NCBI GenBank assembly: GCA_027335985.1
Contig: DAHWGX010000074.1
Span: 58,680-122,679, forward strand
DNA length: 64,000 bases
Source of the DNA: Nitrospirota bacterium
GTDB taxonomy: Bacteria; Nitrospirota_A; Leptospirillia; Leptospirillales; Leptospirillaceae
Direction: 5' to 3'
Notes under the pieces: model-generated
Databases searched by the model: none
What the model saw: the letters and a program-made list of their open reading frames with translations, nothing else
What the model was told of the DNA's origin: nothing
Translations under genes and position numbers: made by a program
In this document: positions 8,488 through 18,351 of the stretch, piece after piece
Numbering within the stretch: position 1 is the first letter of the stretch
Layout: each line of letters begins with the position of its first letter

Positions 8488-9182
8488 GGGAGGCTCCTTT
8501 TGAAAAAGGGGGTGGTGGCGAAGAGTGGACAGTCCGGTGCGAGGAGATCGGCGATATGGTCGACGGAGAGATCGGGGGACGGGCAGGAGGCGAGGAGGGA
8601 GGGGTCGGCGGCGTAATGGCCCTGTCTTGGAAGAATGGTGGTCACCCGCTCCTCCCAGGCCGACTTGAAGGCAGTCAGGATCCGGATCTTGTCGTCGATG
8701 ACGACATAGTGGTCCCCTGGGAAGCGCTCCTCGATGTCGGACAGCATCTGTTCCTTGTGGATATAGACCAGAACCTGTCCCCCGGCCGCGTCCCACAGTC
8801 CGGAGCGTTCGATCTTCCGGGGCTGGAAGACGGCGTCCCCGTCTGAGAGGATGACGACCTCTCCTCGTCGCCTGAGGGCGGCGATCACCTCCAGAGCCTT
8901 CGGATGGAGGAGGGTGTGAAAGGGGTAGTCGACCATCCAGGAGGACATGCGAAGGAGACGGGGGTCGTGGAGCACCTCCTCCCGATAGATCTGGAGGGCT
9001 CCGAGATAGTCGGCATAGCCGATCCGGGACCAGCGCTCGGTAAAGATCGCCCAGTACCGCTCCCGGGCGGGAGGACCATACTCCTCGTCCAGATGTCGGG
9101 CCAGGTCGGACTGGAGCCGGTCATTGTCGAGAAGGGTGTTGTCGACGTCGATCAGGAAGACGATTCGTGGCCGTGGCGGCAT
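8484..9182 (-). CDS. HAD-superfamily hydrolase
   Basis: A 232-residue haloacid-dehalogenase-type phosphatase. The nucleophile motif FLIDVDNTLLDND puts the two catalytic Asp at residues 12 and 14; motif II is VILSDGD and the acidic motif is VVIDDKIRIL. A cap domain lies between. The start at 9182 is supported by AAAGGAGGGG upstream; the frame is open further upstream without a ribosome site. The gene overlaps pgm by 4 bases, so a sugar-phosphate substrate is possible but not shown. Confidence 0.85.
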   Translation of the reverse strand: MPPRPRIVFLIDVDNTLLDNDRLQSDLARHLDEEYGPPARERYWAIFTERWSRIGYADYLGALQIYREEVLHDPRLLRMSSWMVDYPFHTLLHPKALEVIAALRRRGEVVILSDGDAVFQPRKIERSGLWDAAGGQVLVYIHKEQMLSDIEERFPGDHYVVIDDKIRILTAFKSAWEERVTTILPRQGHYAADPSLLASCPSPDLSVDHIADLLAPDCPLFATTPFFKRSLP

Positions 9183-9196
9183 GTCCCCTCCTTTGA

Positions 9197-9679
9197 TCAG
9201 GGCTCCCGGGCCGGATCCCCGAAGGGAGAACCGGATCCCTCCCATATCGAGAAGTCTTCGAAGTCGAATGCCGGGGCCACCGTGCAGGTGGCGAGACTGA
9301 AGGGTCCGAGGGATCGTGCCTGCTGCCAGGCCCCGGCTGGTACGACTGCCAGGCAATGAGGCGGATCCCTGTCGAGTTCCCAGGTCTCGGGGGCGTCATT
9401 GCGGAGAAAGGAAAGAAGCAGGGGGGCCCCGCCGATATGGTGCCAGATTTCGCAGGAGGAGACGCGGTGCCACCGAGTCTCGATCCCTCCGGGGATCAGA
9501 AAGATGATCACCGAAACGGCGGACCGGATTCGTCCCGTTCCCTTCGGCTCCACCTCCTCGAGCGCGCGGTGGATTTCCCTGTAATAGCCTCCCTCGGGAT
9601 GGGGCCGCAGGGCGTGGAGCCTGATCTGGCGAAGGATTTCCCCGTCTTCCGGTAACAGCTCCACGCTCACCCCGTCCAT
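9197..9679 (-). CDS. Cupin_5 (DUF985) family protein
   Basis: A 160-residue cupin-fold protein. The opening LRPHPEGGYYREIHR, the central WHRVSSCEIWHHIGG and the late PAGAWQQARSL are hallmarks of the DUF985/cupin_5 group. Metal- or sugar-binding histidines are present, but the group has no firmly known reaction. The ATG at 9679 overlaps the stop of the upstream oxidoreductase (ATGA), which indicates one transcript with the HAD and pgm genes. Confidence 0.85.
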   Translation of the reverse strand: MDGVSVELLPEDGEILRQIRLHALRPHPEGGYYREIHRALEEVEPKGTGRIRSAVSVIIFLIPGGIETRWHRVSSCEIWHHIGGAPLLLSFLRNDAPETWELDRDPPHCLAVVPAGAWQQARSLGPFSLATCTVAPAFDFEDFSIWEGSGSPFGDPAREP

Positions 9680-10680
9680 CAGAATTTCAGGCAGATCTTG
9701 CCGGTGAAGTCCCCGTCAGCCAGGGCCTGGAAGGCATCCGGGGCGGAGGCGAAGGGAATGACCCGGTCGATTCTGGGCCGCACTCCGTTCTGGACGATCG
9801 CGTCCACCATCTCCTCGAAATGCGTTCGGCTCCCCACGTAGACTCCCTGCATGCGCAGCTGCTTCACGAGGAGAGGAAAGACCGGGAGCTCGGCCTGGCC
9901 GCCGGAGAGCACTCCGATGACTGCCACATGGCCTCCGGGACGGGTGCAGGAAAGGGATCGGCCCAGGGTTCCGGCCCCGCCGACCTCGACGACGTGGTCG
10001 ACTCCCTCTCCGTCCGTCCGGGCCAGGACCTCCAGGTCCCATTCGGGGAATGTCCGGTAGTTGATTCCCGTGTCGGCGCCCAGAAGGGCGGCCGTCTCGA
10101 GCTTCCGGTCGGAGGAGGATGTGACGATGACCCGGGCCCCGGCCATCTTGGCGAACTGGAGGGCGAACAGGGAGACGCCTCCCGTCCCCTGCACGAGGAC
10201 GGTCTCCCCGGGCCGGAGGCCTCCCTGGACGAAGAGCGCGTTCCAGGCGGTCACGGCGGCGCAGGGGAGTGTGGACGCCTCCTCGAAGGAGAGGGCCTCC
10301 GGAATCCGGACGAGGCCCTCCTCCGGGAGCAGGACCCGCTCCGCCAGCATCCCGTCCCTGTCACCCCCCAGAGCCATCGCCCGCCGGGGCGGATGGCCGT
10401 CGATCCAGTTCTGGTTGAAAATCCCTGCCACCCGGTCTCCGGTCCGGACCCGGGAGACTCCGGGACCCGTGGCGACAACCGTGCCAGCCCCGTCGGAAAG
10501 GGGAATGAGGGGAAGCCGGAGGTTGGGGTAGTGGCCCCGGAGGATGAGCAGGTCACGGTAATTCAGGGAGGCGGCGCGCAGTTCCATCACCACCTGTCCG
10601 GGACCCGGGACGGGATCTTCCCGGGTGGAGGGCCGGAGCGCCTCGGGTGTTCCCGGGTCGTGGATTTCAAAAACCTTCAC
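9679..10680 (-). CDS. Zinc-independent MDR-family NAD(P) oxidoreductase
   Basis: A 333-residue medium-chain dehydrogenase/reductase of the quinone-oxidoreductase type. The N-terminal GroES-like domain has ASLNYRDLLILRGHYP. The Rossmann domain has VLVQGTGGVSLFALQFAK and ends in the usual GKICLKF. The catalytic-zinc cysteines of classical alcohol dehydrogenases are not seen. It is first in the minus-strand group with the cupin, HAD and pgm genes. The substrate is unknown. Confidence 0.85.
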   Translation of the reverse strand: MKVFEIHDPGTPEALRPSTREDPVPGPGQVVMELRAASLNYRDLLILRGHYPNLRLPLIPLSDGAGTVVATGPGVSRVRTGDRVAGIFNQNWIDGHPPRRAMALGGDRDGMLAERVLLPEEGLVRIPEALSFEEASTLPCAAVTAWNALFVQGGLRPGETVLVQGTGGVSLFALQFAKMAGARVIVTSSSDRKLETAALLGADTGINYRTFPEWDLEVLARTDGEGVDHVVEVGGAGTLGRSLSCTRPGGHVAVIGVLSGGQAELPVFPLLVKQLRMQGVYVGSRTHFEEMVDAIVQNGVRPRIDRVIPFASAPDAFQALADGDFTGKICLKF

Positions 10681-10750
10681 GAGAATCTCCTTTTTTGTCT
10701 GACGTCCAAGGGAAGACTATCGGATTGTGGTGGGCGATTGCAACGGGATT

Positions 10751-10781
10751 TTGCCGCACCGAGACCTTCTTGTGCTAAAAT
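10751..10781 (+). promoter_or_regulatory. Possible promoter of the tlpA-nadE-rib operon
   Basis: TTGCCG (10751-10756) and TAAAAT (10776-10781) are 19 bases apart, which is longer than ideal. They lie in the divergent space upstream of tlpA, 45 bases before its ATG. Confidence 0.35.
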
Positions 10782-10825
10782 CAACAAAAGACCGATTTTC
10801 TCCGAACCTTCTTGAAAGGAAATCC

Positions 10826-11422
10826 ATGCCGGACGTGCCGTTTTCCATGCTCTCCCGCCGGGGGGCCATCATCGCTCTCCTGCAGGTGTTTTTTTGCCTG
10901 CTGGTCCTGTCAGGCCGGGCGACCGCGTCCACACTTTCCGACCAGCTCGGGATCTCCCTTTTCGATGCCCGGGAAAAGGCTCCTGAGATCGCGGCTCCCG
11001 ACCTGTCCGGCCGCCTCCTCCATCTCTCCGACTACCGGGGCAAGGTGGTTCTCCTGAATTTTTGGGCCACATGGTGCGATCCGTGCAAAAAGGAAATCCC
11101 GTCCCTGATTTCCCTTGGAAAGAAGCTCTCCGGCCGCCCCTTCGTCGTGGTCAGCGTGGCCATGGACCGCCGTCTCGCCCATATTCCTCCGTTCGTCCGC
11201 AAGTTCGGGATCGACTACCCGGTCATGGAGGGGCGTCGCGGCCAAGTCGATTCCCGCTATTTCGGTCTTGGACTCCCCCAAACCTACGTCATTTTGCCTG
11301 ACGGAACCTTGGTGGGGAGGGTGGTCGGGGGGAGGGAATGGGATTCCCCCGCCTTTGTGGACTACTTTCGTTCTCTGACCGGAGGACGGCACGTTTCAGG
11401 GCAGAAGGGGGGGAACCTGTGA
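10826..11422 (+). CDS. TlpA/ResA-like thiol-disulfide protein
   Basis: A 198-residue thioredoxin-fold protein with an N-terminal signal or anchor (about residues 12-34) and the redox motif FWATWCDPCKKE, Cys84 and Cys87. Such periplasmic proteins reduce disulfides, often in apocytochrome c maturation, which would suit an organism with c-haem proteins. The start is the ATG at 10826, with AAAGGA upstream; the longer frame from 10727 lacks a ribosome site. The stop overlaps the GTG of nadE. Confidence 0.88.
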   Translation: MPDVPFSMLSRRGAIIALLQVFFCLLVLSGRATASTLSDQLGISLFDAREKAPEIAAPDLSGRLLHLSDYRGKVVLLNFWATWCDPCKKEIPSLISLGKKLSGRPFVVVSVAMDRRLAHIPPFVRKFGIDYPVMEGRRGQVDSRYFGLGLPQTYVILPDGTLVGRVVGGREWDSPAFVDYFRSLTGGRHVSGQKGGNL

Positions 11423-13176
11423 GGAGTCTTCGGGTCGGCCTGTTCCAGATCAATGCGGTGGTGGGGGATCTTGAAGGAAACACCGACAAGATCCGCCGCC
11501 ACCTCAAGTCCGCCTCCTCCCGGAACCTCGATATCGCCGCCTTTCCGGAGCTGGCGATAACGGGATATCCTCCGGAGGACCTTCTTCTGAAGCCGACCTT
11601 TCTGGAGAAAAACAGGAAGTCTCTTGCGGACCTCCTCAACGTGGCTCCGGAGATCCTCCTCATCGTGGGATTCGTGGAACAGGCCGACGATATCTATAAC
11701 TCCGCGGCCATGATTTACGGGGGAAAGGTCGTGGGAATCCAGCGGAAGCAGTACCTCCCGAATTATGGAGTCTTCGACGAGAACCGCTACTTCCAGTCCG
11801 GCAGCTCGAACACACTGCTTCGCTTCCGGAACGTGACGATCGGGGTGAACATCTGCGAAGATATCTGGTACCCCAAGGGGCCGCTCTACCACCAGACCCT
11901 TGACGGTGACGCGGAGGTGATCATCAATCTCTCGGCTTCGCCCTTCCATGCGGGCAAGCGGGAGGTCCGGGAGTCGATGCTCAAGACCCGGGCCGCCGAT
12001 AACGGAACCTATATCGTTTACACCAATCTGGTGGGAGGGCAGGACGAACTGGTCTTCGACGGCCAGAGTCTCGTGATCGACCCGGAGGGGGAAATCGAGT
12101 CGCGGGGAAAGGCCTTCGCCGAGGATGTGGTCGTCAGCGAAATCGACGTGGACCGTGTGTTCGGGATCCGTCTCCACGATCCCCGGCGTCGGAAGGAAAA
12201 GCAGGCCCGGCTCTACGGCGGCGACTGGGGGAGAAATCCCCTGGACAGGATCGACCTCGACGGAGACCGTCCCGTCTCTCCGGGTGTCCCGCGCCCTCTT
12301 GTCAAGGGCCCCCTGACCGATCCGCTTTCTCCTGTCCGCGAAATCTACGAGGCCCTGGTGATGGGGGTTCGGGACTATGTGGGAAAGAACGGACTCACCG
12401 ATGTCCTGATCGGCATCTCCGGAGGGGTCGACTCCGCTCTCGTGGCGGCGGTGGCCTGCGACGCCCTGGGGCCGGGCCACGTCCATGGCCTTTTCATGCC
12501 GTCGGTTTTCACCTCCGAGGAGAGCCAGGAGGATGCCCGTCTTCTGGCGTCCTCCCTGGGATTTTCCCTGGAGACGATCCCGATCGATTCCCTGGTGGCG
12601 GAGTTCCTGTCCCGTCTCTCCCCATTCTTTGGGGAGCGCGGACCGGACACGACCGAGGAGAACCTCCAGCCCCGGATCCGGGGGATGCTGCTGATGGCCC
12701 TCTCGAACAAGTTCGGCCATCTCGTGCTGACGACCGGAAACAAGTCCGAGATGAGCGTCGGCTACATGACCCTCTATGGCGACATGGCCGGTGGGTTCGC
12801 CGTCCTCAAGGACGTTCCGAAGACGGTCGTCTACAAGCTCGGACACCTCCGGAACCATCTGAAGCCGGGGGGGATTCCCGAACGGATCCTGACCCGGAAA
12901 CCGACGGCGGAGCTCAAGGAGAACCAGTTCGACACCGACAGCCTCCCACCTTACGAGGTCCTCGATCCGATCATGGAGGCCTATGTCGAAGAGGATCTCG
13001 GGTATGAAGAGATCGTGGGGCGCGGTTTTGCACCCTCCGACGTGGCCCGGGTGATCCGGCTGATCGACGGAAGCGAATACAAGCGTCGGCAGTCTCCTCC
13101 AGGAGTCAAGATTTCCATGCGGGCCTTCGGAAAGGACTGGAGGCTTCCCATGACCAACCGGTTCAAGGGTGTCTGA
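11419..13176 (+). CDS. nadE: Glutamine-dependent NAD+ synthetase
   Basis: A 585-residue two-domain enzyme that amidates nicotinate adenine dinucleotide using glutamine. The N-terminal half is a nitrilase-type glutaminase ([26 protein letters not shown] with the nucleophile Cys). The C-terminal half is the ATP pyrophosphatase synthetase ([19 protein letters not shown]). The start is the GTG at 11419, with a GGGGGG site and a GTGA overlap with tlpA. Being followed at once by riboflavin genes makes this a cofactor operon. Confidence 0.95.
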   Translation: MRSLRVGLFQINAVVGDLEGNTDKIRRHLKSASSRNLDIAAFPELAITGYPPEDLLLKPTFLEKNRKSLADLLNVAPEILLIVGFVEQADDIYNSAAMIYGGKVVGIQRKQYLPNYGVFDENRYFQSGSSNTLLRFRNVTIGVNICEDIWYPKGPLYHQTLDGDAEVIINLSASPFHAGKREVRESMLKTRAADNGTYIVYTNLVGGQDELVFDGQSLVIDPEGEIESRGKAFAEDVVVSEIDVDRVFGIRLHDPRRRKEKQARLYGGDWGRNPLDRIDLDGDRPVSPGVPRPLVKGPLTDPLSPVREIYEALVMGVRDYVGKNGLTDVLIGISGGVDSALVAAVACDALGPGHVHGLFMPSVFTSEESQEDARLLASSLGFSLETIPIDSLVAEFLSRLSPFFGERGPDTTEENLQPRIRGMLLMALSNKFGHLVLTTGNKSEMSVGYMTLYGDMAGGFAVLKDVPKTVVYKLGHLRNHLKPGGIPERILTRKPTAELKENQFDTDSLPPYEVLDPIMEAYVEEDLGYEEIVGRGFAPSDVARVIRLIDGSEYKRRQSPPGVKISMRAFGKDWRLPMTNRFKGV

Positions 13177-14428
13177 ACCCCTGACTCAAATCGGCGGAAA
13201 GGCCGGCAGAAAGAGAGCACAAGGCGTGTCCACCATCTCCATCGAAGAAGCCATCGAACGCATCAGAAACGGCAGGATGATCATATTGTCCGACGACGAG
13301 GATCGGGAAAACGAAGGCGACTTCGTCATCGCCGCCCAGTTCGCGACGCCGGAGGCCATCAATTTCATGGCGAAATACGGGCGGGGACTGATTTGCATCA
13401 CGCTGACCCAGGAGAAGGCCGAGTCTCTCCACCTCGATCCGATGACCTCGGTCAACGAGGCCTCCTTCGGAACTGACTTCACGATCTCCGTCGATGCCCG
13501 GGATGGAATTTCAACCGGTATTTCCGCCTTCGACCGCGCGCATACAATCCAGCTGATGGTCCGGCCGGAGGCCAGTCCCTCCGACCTGGTCCGCCCGGGC
13601 CACATCTTTCCGATCCGGGCCAAGCCGGGCGGTGTCCTGAAGCGGGCTGGACAGACGGAGGGATCGGTCGACCTCTCCCGTCTCGCGGGGCTGATCCCGA
13701 TGGGGGTCATCTGTGAAATCCTGAACGAAGATGGTACAATGGCGCGTTTTCCCGATCTCCAGAAGGTCTCCGAAGAGCACGGGATTCCGATTGCCACCGT
13801 CAGGGACCTGATCGCCTACCGCAAGCGCGAGGAGAAACTCGTGACCGAGGTGGCCTCCGCCGATCTCCCCACCGAGATCGGCCACTTCCGGACGGTCGTT
13901 TTCGAGGACGTGGTCGGGTCAGGCCCCCACATCGCCCTTGTGAAGGGCGAGATCGATCGGGAGATTCCGACTCTGGTCAGGGTCCACTCGAGCTGTGTCA
14001 CGGGAGACATCTTCCACTCTCTCCGCTGCGACTGCGGGAGCCAGCTGGAGGAGTCCCTCCGGATGATCGAGAAGGAGGGCCGCGGAATCCTGCTTTACAT
14101 GAACCAGGAAGGTCGCGGAATAGGCCTGGCGAACAAGATCAAGGCCTATCGCCTTCAGGAGCAGGGGTACGACACCGTGGAGGCCAACCTCAAGCTCGGA
14201 TTCAAGGAGGACTTGCGGGACTATGGTCTCGGAGCCCAGATCCTGTGCCATCTGGGGGCTTCGAAGCTGCTGCTGATGACCAACAATCCCCGGAAGATCG
14301 TGGGGCTCGAAGGATACGGGCTCGAAATCGTTTCCAGGGTGCCGATCGAAATCCCCCCGCGGGAGACCAACAAGCGGTATCTGGCGACCAAGCGGGACAA
14401 GCTGGGTCATATCCTCAACAAGCTTTGA
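13169..14428 (+). CDS. ribBA: Bifunctional DHBP synthase / GTP cyclohydrolase II
   Basis: A fusion of RibB (first about 210 residues; [16 protein letters not shown], with the acidic metal site) and RibA ([20 protein letters not shown], carrying the zinc cysteines, and [10 protein letters not shown]). It makes the two starting intermediates of riboflavin from ribulose 5-phosphate and GTP. The start is uncertain: the GTG at 13169 overlaps nadE by 8 bases, while the GTG at 13226 gives a protein closer to the usual RibBA N-terminus. Confidence 0.95.
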   Translation: MSEPLTQIGGKAGRKRAQGVSTISIEEAIERIRNGRMIILSDDEDRENEGDFVIAAQFATPEAINFMAKYGRGLICITLTQEKAESLHLDPMTSVNEASFGTDFTISVDARDGISTGISAFDRAHTIQLMVRPEASPSDLVRPGHIFPIRAKPGGVLKRAGQTEGSVDLSRLAGLIPMGVICEILNEDGTMARFPDLQKVSEEHGIPIATVRDLIAYRKREEKLVTEVASADLPTEIGHFRTVVFEDVVGSGPHIALVKGEIDREIPTLVRVHSSCVTGDIFHSLRCDCGSQLEESLRMIEKEGRGILLYMNQEGRGIGLANKIKAYRLQEQGYDTVEANLKLGFKEDLRDYGLGAQILCHLGASKLLLMTNNPRKIVGLEGYGLEIVSRVPIEIPPRETNKRYLATKRDKLGHILNKL

Positions 14429-14448
14429 GAGAAAGGACGGACTGTCCG

Positions 14449-14937
14449 GTGAAGATCGAGGAGGTGGTTCCGACGGGAGCTCCCGAACGCGGGTTCCGAT
14501 TTATGGTTGTGGTGGCCCAGTACAACAGCCTGGTGACCGACCGGCTTCTGGAGGGAGCTCTCGAAGCCTTCCGGCGGGCCGAAGGCCAGATCCAGACCGT
14601 GTCCGTCGTCCGGGTCCCCGGCTCCCTGGAGCTTCCCTTCACCGTCCGAAAGGCGGTGGATGCGGGCTCCCATGACGGAGTTCTGGCCCTGGGATGCGTC
14701 ATCCGCGGTGAAACCGGCCATTATGAGGCGGTCGTCTCCGGTGTGACCTCGGGACTCACCCAGATCAACGCCTCCGGCCTCGTTCCGGTTGTCTTCGGAG
14801 TCCTGACCACCGATACCCTCCTTCAGGCTCTCGACCGGGTGGGGGGGAAGGCCGGGCACAAAGGGGTGGAGGGAGCCGAAACGCTCCTGTCCATGGCCCG
14901 TCTTTCAGGATCCCTTTCGGGAGGGCGCAAGCCGTGA
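14449..14937 (+). CDS. ribH: 6,7-dimethyl-8-ribityllumazine synthase
   Basis: A 162-residue lumazine synthase, the penultimate step to riboflavin. Family motifs include VVAQYNSLVTDRLLEGA, VPGSLELPFTVRK, ALGCVIRGETGHYEAV and PVVFGVLTTDT. The start is the GTG at 14449 behind GAAAGGACGG; the longer frame lies within ribBA. The TGA overlaps the nusB GTG. ribH followed by nusB is a common bacterial order. Confidence 0.95.
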   Translation: MKIEEVVPTGAPERGFRFMVVVAQYNSLVTDRLLEGALEAFRRAEGQIQTVSVVRVPGSLELPFTVRKAVDAGSHDGVLALGCVIRGETGHYEAVVSGVTSGLTQINASGLVPVVFGVLTTDTLLQALDRVGGKAGHKGVEGAETLLSMARLSGSLSGGRKP

Positions 14938-15467
14938 CCTCCCCCGGCCGTTCCGCTTCCTCCCTGACGCCGGGACGGAGACGGGCCTTGCATGCCGCCA
15001 GGACCAAGGTCCTGCAGCGCCTCTTTGCCGACGAGTACGACTCCTTCCCCCAGACGGATCCCGTCCTGCGCGCCCTGCTTCACTGGGAGGGAGAGGATCC
15101 CCTGGCAAACGCCTTCGCCGATCGGTTGTATTCAGAGCTTCTCTTCCGAAAGCCGGAGATCGATGCTCTGATCGAGGATCTGGCGAAAGGATGGAGCCTG
15201 GGTCGCCTGACTCGGATCGACCGGAACATCCTTCGGCTGGGTCTTTGCGAGATTCTGTACGACCCGGAGGTTCCCTTCCGGGTCTCGGTCCACGAAGCCC
15301 TGGAACTGGCTCACGAATTCTCGGAGCCGGAGGCGGTGGCCTTCATCAACGGCATTCTCCATGAGGCCGCTGTCCGACACGCTCCGGGGAAGGGACCATA
15401 TGATCCGTCCCCCGTGGCTGCCACCACTTCCCGCCAGTCGGGGAGGAGCGGGGAGGCCGGCACGTGA
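14934..15467 (+). CDS. nusB: Transcription antitermination factor NusB
   Basis: A 177-residue helical RNA-binding protein. RRALHAARTKVLQRLFADEY near the N-terminus and LTRIDRNILRLGLCEILY, then EALELAHEFSEPEAVAFINGIL, are the NusB signature. With NusE it binds boxA in ribosomal RNA transcripts. The GTG start overlaps the ribH stop (GTGA). The N-terminus (about 20 residues) and the Ser/Gly-rich tail are longer than in E. coli NusB (139). Confidence 0.92.
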   Translation: MTSPGRSASSLTPGRRRALHAARTKVLQRLFADEYDSFPQTDPVLRALLHWEGEDPLANAFADRLYSELLFRKPEIDALIEDLAKGWSLGRLTRIDRNILRLGLCEILYDPEVPFRVSVHEALELAHEFSEPEAVAFINGILHEAAVRHAPGKGPYDPSPVAATTSRQSGRSGEAGT

Positions 15468-15976
15468 ATCGACCGACCGATGCCCACACGAACATGGGTC
15501 TTTCGGGGCCCGTATTGCTGTGGGAGCATCCGGTCTTCGGTTCCGAAAGGCCTCTCCGGGTCTTTCTCCAGGAGATCGGGGCGCAGCTGGGCTCTTCCCT
15601 GCTCTGGCTTGACCACTGGTATTCGGGCCTCGTGACCCGGACCCTGGCGCCTTTCTGGCGGGGGGAGAGACGGGAAATTCCCCCATCCTTCCTTTTCGTC
15701 CCAGGTGAGGGACCTTTTCCGGCGGGATTCGTTGTGCTTCCCTTCAGGAGGTCGGAAAGCCAGGATCTGGTGCAGCGTTTCTGCGAGACGATGTCAGGAC
15801 TTTCGCTGACCCCGGTGGTGCTCGACAGTGAATCCCTGACATCCGAGATCAAGCCCTTTGTCCAGGAGATTTCCAGGACCTTGCTGGAACGGAAGGATGT
15901 CCGCCTCTATGTGTCAGATCCGGCGACCCATCCCGCAACCTATGGATGCATTTCCTTCGCAGGAGCCGCCCCTTGA
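15464..15976 (+). CDS. Protein of unknown function between nusB and purB
   Basis: A 170-residue protein with no clear signal peptide or membrane segment and no motif I recognise. It starts at a GTG overlapping the nusB stop (GTGA), and its TGA overlaps the TTG start of purB. Tight coupling on both sides and codon use like its neighbours show that it is a real gene. The content is mixed alpha/beta, with a proline-rich middle. Confidence 0.65.
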   Translation: MNRPTDAHTNMGLSGPVLLWEHPVFGSERPLRVFLQEIGAQLGSSLLWLDHWYSGLVTRTLAPFWRGERREIPPSFLFVPGEGPFPAGFVVLPFRRSESQDLVQRFCETMSGLSLTPVVLDSESLTSEIKPFVQEISRTLLERKDVRLYVSDPATHPATYGCISFAGAAP

Positions 15977-17316
15977 TTGACCGATATTGCCGGGGTCCCA
16001 TGAAGGGGCTCTTCGAGACCGAACATCGCCTCAAGACCTGGCTCAAGGTCGAACGGGAGGTCACTCGCGTGCTGTCGTCGCGTGGTCTGGTGGATCCCGA
16101 GGGGGCCCGTATCGTCCTTGAGACACCCGTCCGGATCGACATTCCCCGAATGGAGACGATAGAGGCGGAAACCCGCCACGACGTCATCGCCTTTCTGACG
16201 ATGGTGTCCGAGCAGATGCCGGAAAAAGGCCGGGCCGTCCTCCACTTCGGGCTTACCTCCACCGATCTTGTCGACACCGCCCAGAACCTCCTCGTCTCCG
16301 ACGCTCTCCACATCGTGACAGACGAGCTCCATCGTTTTGTCGGCATTCTTGAGCGGCAGGCCCGGGCCCACCGGAACACGCTCATGGTCGGCCGATCCCA
16401 CGGGATCCATGGGGAGCCGATCGTCTTCGGAATGAAGTTCCTGTCCTGGTTCTCGGAATTCCGGCGTCATCAAGACCGGCTCTCCCGGGCCTCGGCCGCC
16501 ATCCGGGTCGGAAAGCTCTCCGGAGCCATGGGCACCGCTGTGACCATTCCTCCCGATATCGAGGAGGCCATTCTTGGAGGGCTGGGTCTCGCTGCCGAAC
16601 CGGCCGCAACCCAGGTCGTTTCCCGGGACCGCCACGCCGAGCTTTTCTCCGTACTGGCCGGCATCGGCTCCTCCCTTGAACGGATTGCCGTCGAGATCCG
16701 TCACCTTCAGCGCACAGAGGTCCAGGAGGCGGAGGAGCCTTTCCGTCCGGGTCAAAAGGGTTCCTCCGCCATGCCCCACAAGAGGAATCCCGTCGGGTCG
16801 GAAAACATCACCGGTCTGGCCCGCCTTCTCCGCTCCTATGCGGGGGCGGCCCTGGAAAACGTGGCCCTCTGGCATGAACGGGATATCAGCCATTCTTCCG
16901 TGGAGCGGGTGATTCTTCCGGACGCCTTCTGTCTCGTCGACTACATGCTCGATCGCATGGGATCGATTCTCCGGGACCTGGTGGTCTATCCGGAGCGCAT
17001 GCGGAGAAACCTCGATGCGACGGGAGGGCTTGTCTACTCCCAGACCGTGCTTCTCGCCCTCGTCAAAAACGGGCTGTCCCGGGAGGAGGCGTACCGGATC
17101 GTGCAGGAGGCCGCCATGGAGACCTATCGGGAAGGGGGAGCGTTCCGGGAGCGACTCCTCAGCCACCCGGACTTTCCGAAGGGGGATGAATGGACGGGAT
17201 TTCTGGAGCAGGCCTTCGATCCCGCCCGCTTTACTCACAATATCGAGGGGATTTACCGTCGCGTTCTGGGGGAGCCTTCCGGGACGGACGAAAGTTCCCG
17301 GGCAGGAAAGGTCTGA
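15973..17316 (+). CDS. purB: Adenylosuccinate lyase
   Basis: A 447-residue member of the fumarase/aspartase superfamily acting twice in purine synthesis (SAICAR to AICAR, adenylosuccinate to AMP). The signature SSAMPHKRNPVGSENITGL is present, as are HFGLTSTDLVDTAQ and GRSHGIHGEP with the catalytic His. I choose the TTG at 15973: it follows an AGGAG site and overlaps the previous stop (TTGA). An in-frame ATG at 15946 lacks such a site. Confidence 0.94.
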   Translation: MIDRYCRGPMKGLFETEHRLKTWLKVEREVTRVLSSRGLVDPEGARIVLETPVRIDIPRMETIEAETRHDVIAFLTMVSEQMPEKGRAVLHFGLTSTDLVDTAQNLLVSDALHIVTDELHRFVGILERQARAHRNTLMVGRSHGIHGEPIVFGMKFLSWFSEFRRHQDRLSRASAAIRVGKLSGAMGTAVTIPPDIEEAILGGLGLAAEPAATQVVSRDRHAELFSVLAGIGSSLERIAVEIRHLQRTEVQEAEEPFRPGQKGSSAMPHKRNPVGSENITGLARLLRSYAGAALENVALWHERDISHSSVERVILPDAFCLVDYMLDRMGSILRDLVVYPERMRRNLDATGGLVYSQTVLLALVKNGLSREEAYRIVQEAAMETYREGGAFRERLLSHPDFPKGDEWTGFLEQAFDPARFTHNIEGIYRRVLGEPSGTDESSRAGKV

Positions 17317-17318
17317 CA

Positions 17319-18047
17319 GTGCTGCAGCCGCCCGACGCGACGCTCTATGAAGGAAAAGCCAAGATTCTCTATGCTACCTCCGATCCGAAGGTCGTCATCC
17401 AGGAGTTCAAGGATGACCTGACCGCCTTCAACGCCCAGAAAAAAGGGAGTTTCTTCGGAAAGGGCGCCCTGAACTGCCAGATTTCGGCGACCCTCTTCCG
17501 GCTTCTGGCGGACAGGGGGGTGCCCGTTCACTTCCGTTCTCTCGATTCTCCCCGCCGAATGGTCATCGACAAGCTCGAGATGGTGCCGCTGGAGGTTGTG
17601 GTCCGGAACAGGGTGGCCGGCTCTCTGGCCAAGAGGTTGGGGATTCCGGACGGCTCGGAGCTCTCCTTTCCCGTCATCGAATGGTACTACAAGCGGGACG
17701 ACCTGGGGGATCCAATGGTCAACCGGGACCATATCCGGATTCTCAAGCTGGCCTCCGATGCTGTCCTGGACGAAATTCGCACGCTGGCGCTCCGGACGAA
17801 CGACATACTCCTCCCTTTCTTGCGTGAGAGGGAAATTGTCCTGGTGGACATGAAGCTCGAGTTCGGATGGAACGCCGATGGATCCCTCGTCCTGGGGGAC
17901 GAGATCGACGGGGACACCAGCCGGCTTTGGGATGCGAGTACCGGTGAAAAGCTCGACAAGGACCGATTCCGGATGGATCTGGGCTCGGTCAAGGAAGGAT
18001 ACGAAAAGATCTACGAAAGGGTGGTGGGCCATGCCGTCGAATCCTGA
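17319..18047 (+). CDS. purC: SAICAR synthetase
   Basis: A 242-residue enzyme joining aspartate to CAIR in purine synthesis. Motifs: LYEGKAKILY at the N-terminus (ATP loop), KGALNCQISATLFRLL, and the signature LVDMKLEFGWNADGSLVLGDEI with SRLWD after it. The start is the GTG at 17319 with AGGAAAGG upstream. It directly follows purB, its pathway partner. Confidence 0.95.
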   Translation: MLQPPDATLYEGKAKILYATSDPKVVIQEFKDDLTAFNAQKKGSFFGKGALNCQISATLFRLLADRGVPVHFRSLDSPRRMVIDKLEMVPLEVVVRNRVAGSLAKRLGIPDGSELSFPVIEWYYKRDDLGDPMVNRDHIRILKLASDAVLDEIRTLALRTNDILLPFLREREIVLVDMKLEFGWNADGSLVLGDEIDGDTSRLWDASTGEKLDKDRFRMDLGSVKEGYEKIYERVVGHAVES

Positions 18048-18303
18048 AAAGACATCCCGGGTCAGGGTCACCATCCTCGTCCGCATTCGGGAGGGAGTCC
18101 TCGATCCTCAGGGCGAGGCGGTGCGCCAGGCCCTGTCCGACATGGGCCACTCCCAGGTGGAGGATGTGCGCATCGGAAAAGTCATCGAGGTAATTCTGCC
18201 GTCTGAGCCCGGAATCCCCGAGAAGGCTCGCGAGTGGTGCGAGCGCCTGCTTTCCAACCCGGTGGTCGAACGCTACGAAGTCGTCAGCGTCGAACCGGTT
18301 TAG
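18031..18303 (+). CDS. purS: FGAM synthase small subunit PurS
   Basis: A 90-residue protein of the PurS fold: RVTILVRIREGVLDPQGEAV followed by ALSDMGHSQVEDVRIGKVIE is diagnostic. PurS dimers bridge PurQ and the small PurL in the FGAM synthase complex. The ATG at 18031 lies 17 bases inside purC. purQ and purL are not in the window. Confidence 0.92.
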   Translation: MPSNPEKTSRVRVTILVRIREGVLDPQGEAVRQALSDMGHSQVEDVRIGKVIEVILPSEPGIPEKAREWCERLLSNPVVERYEVVSVEPV

Positions 18304-18351
18304 GGACTTCCGACGAAGGCCGCCGACGGCAGGTCAGGGAAAGGGGGGATA

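Noticed and set aside
7465..8616. A 383-codon plus-strand frame opposite pgm and the HAD gene
   Set aside because: Antisense to clear enzyme motifs; composition is Gly/Asp-rich shadow translation.
9820..10815. A 331-codon plus-strand frame opposite the MDR oxidoreductase
   Set aside because: Antisense to a recognised enzyme and without family features.
11362..12858. A 498-codon minus-strand frame opposite nadE
   Set aside because: nadE has full two-domain motifs; the opposite frame is a shadow.
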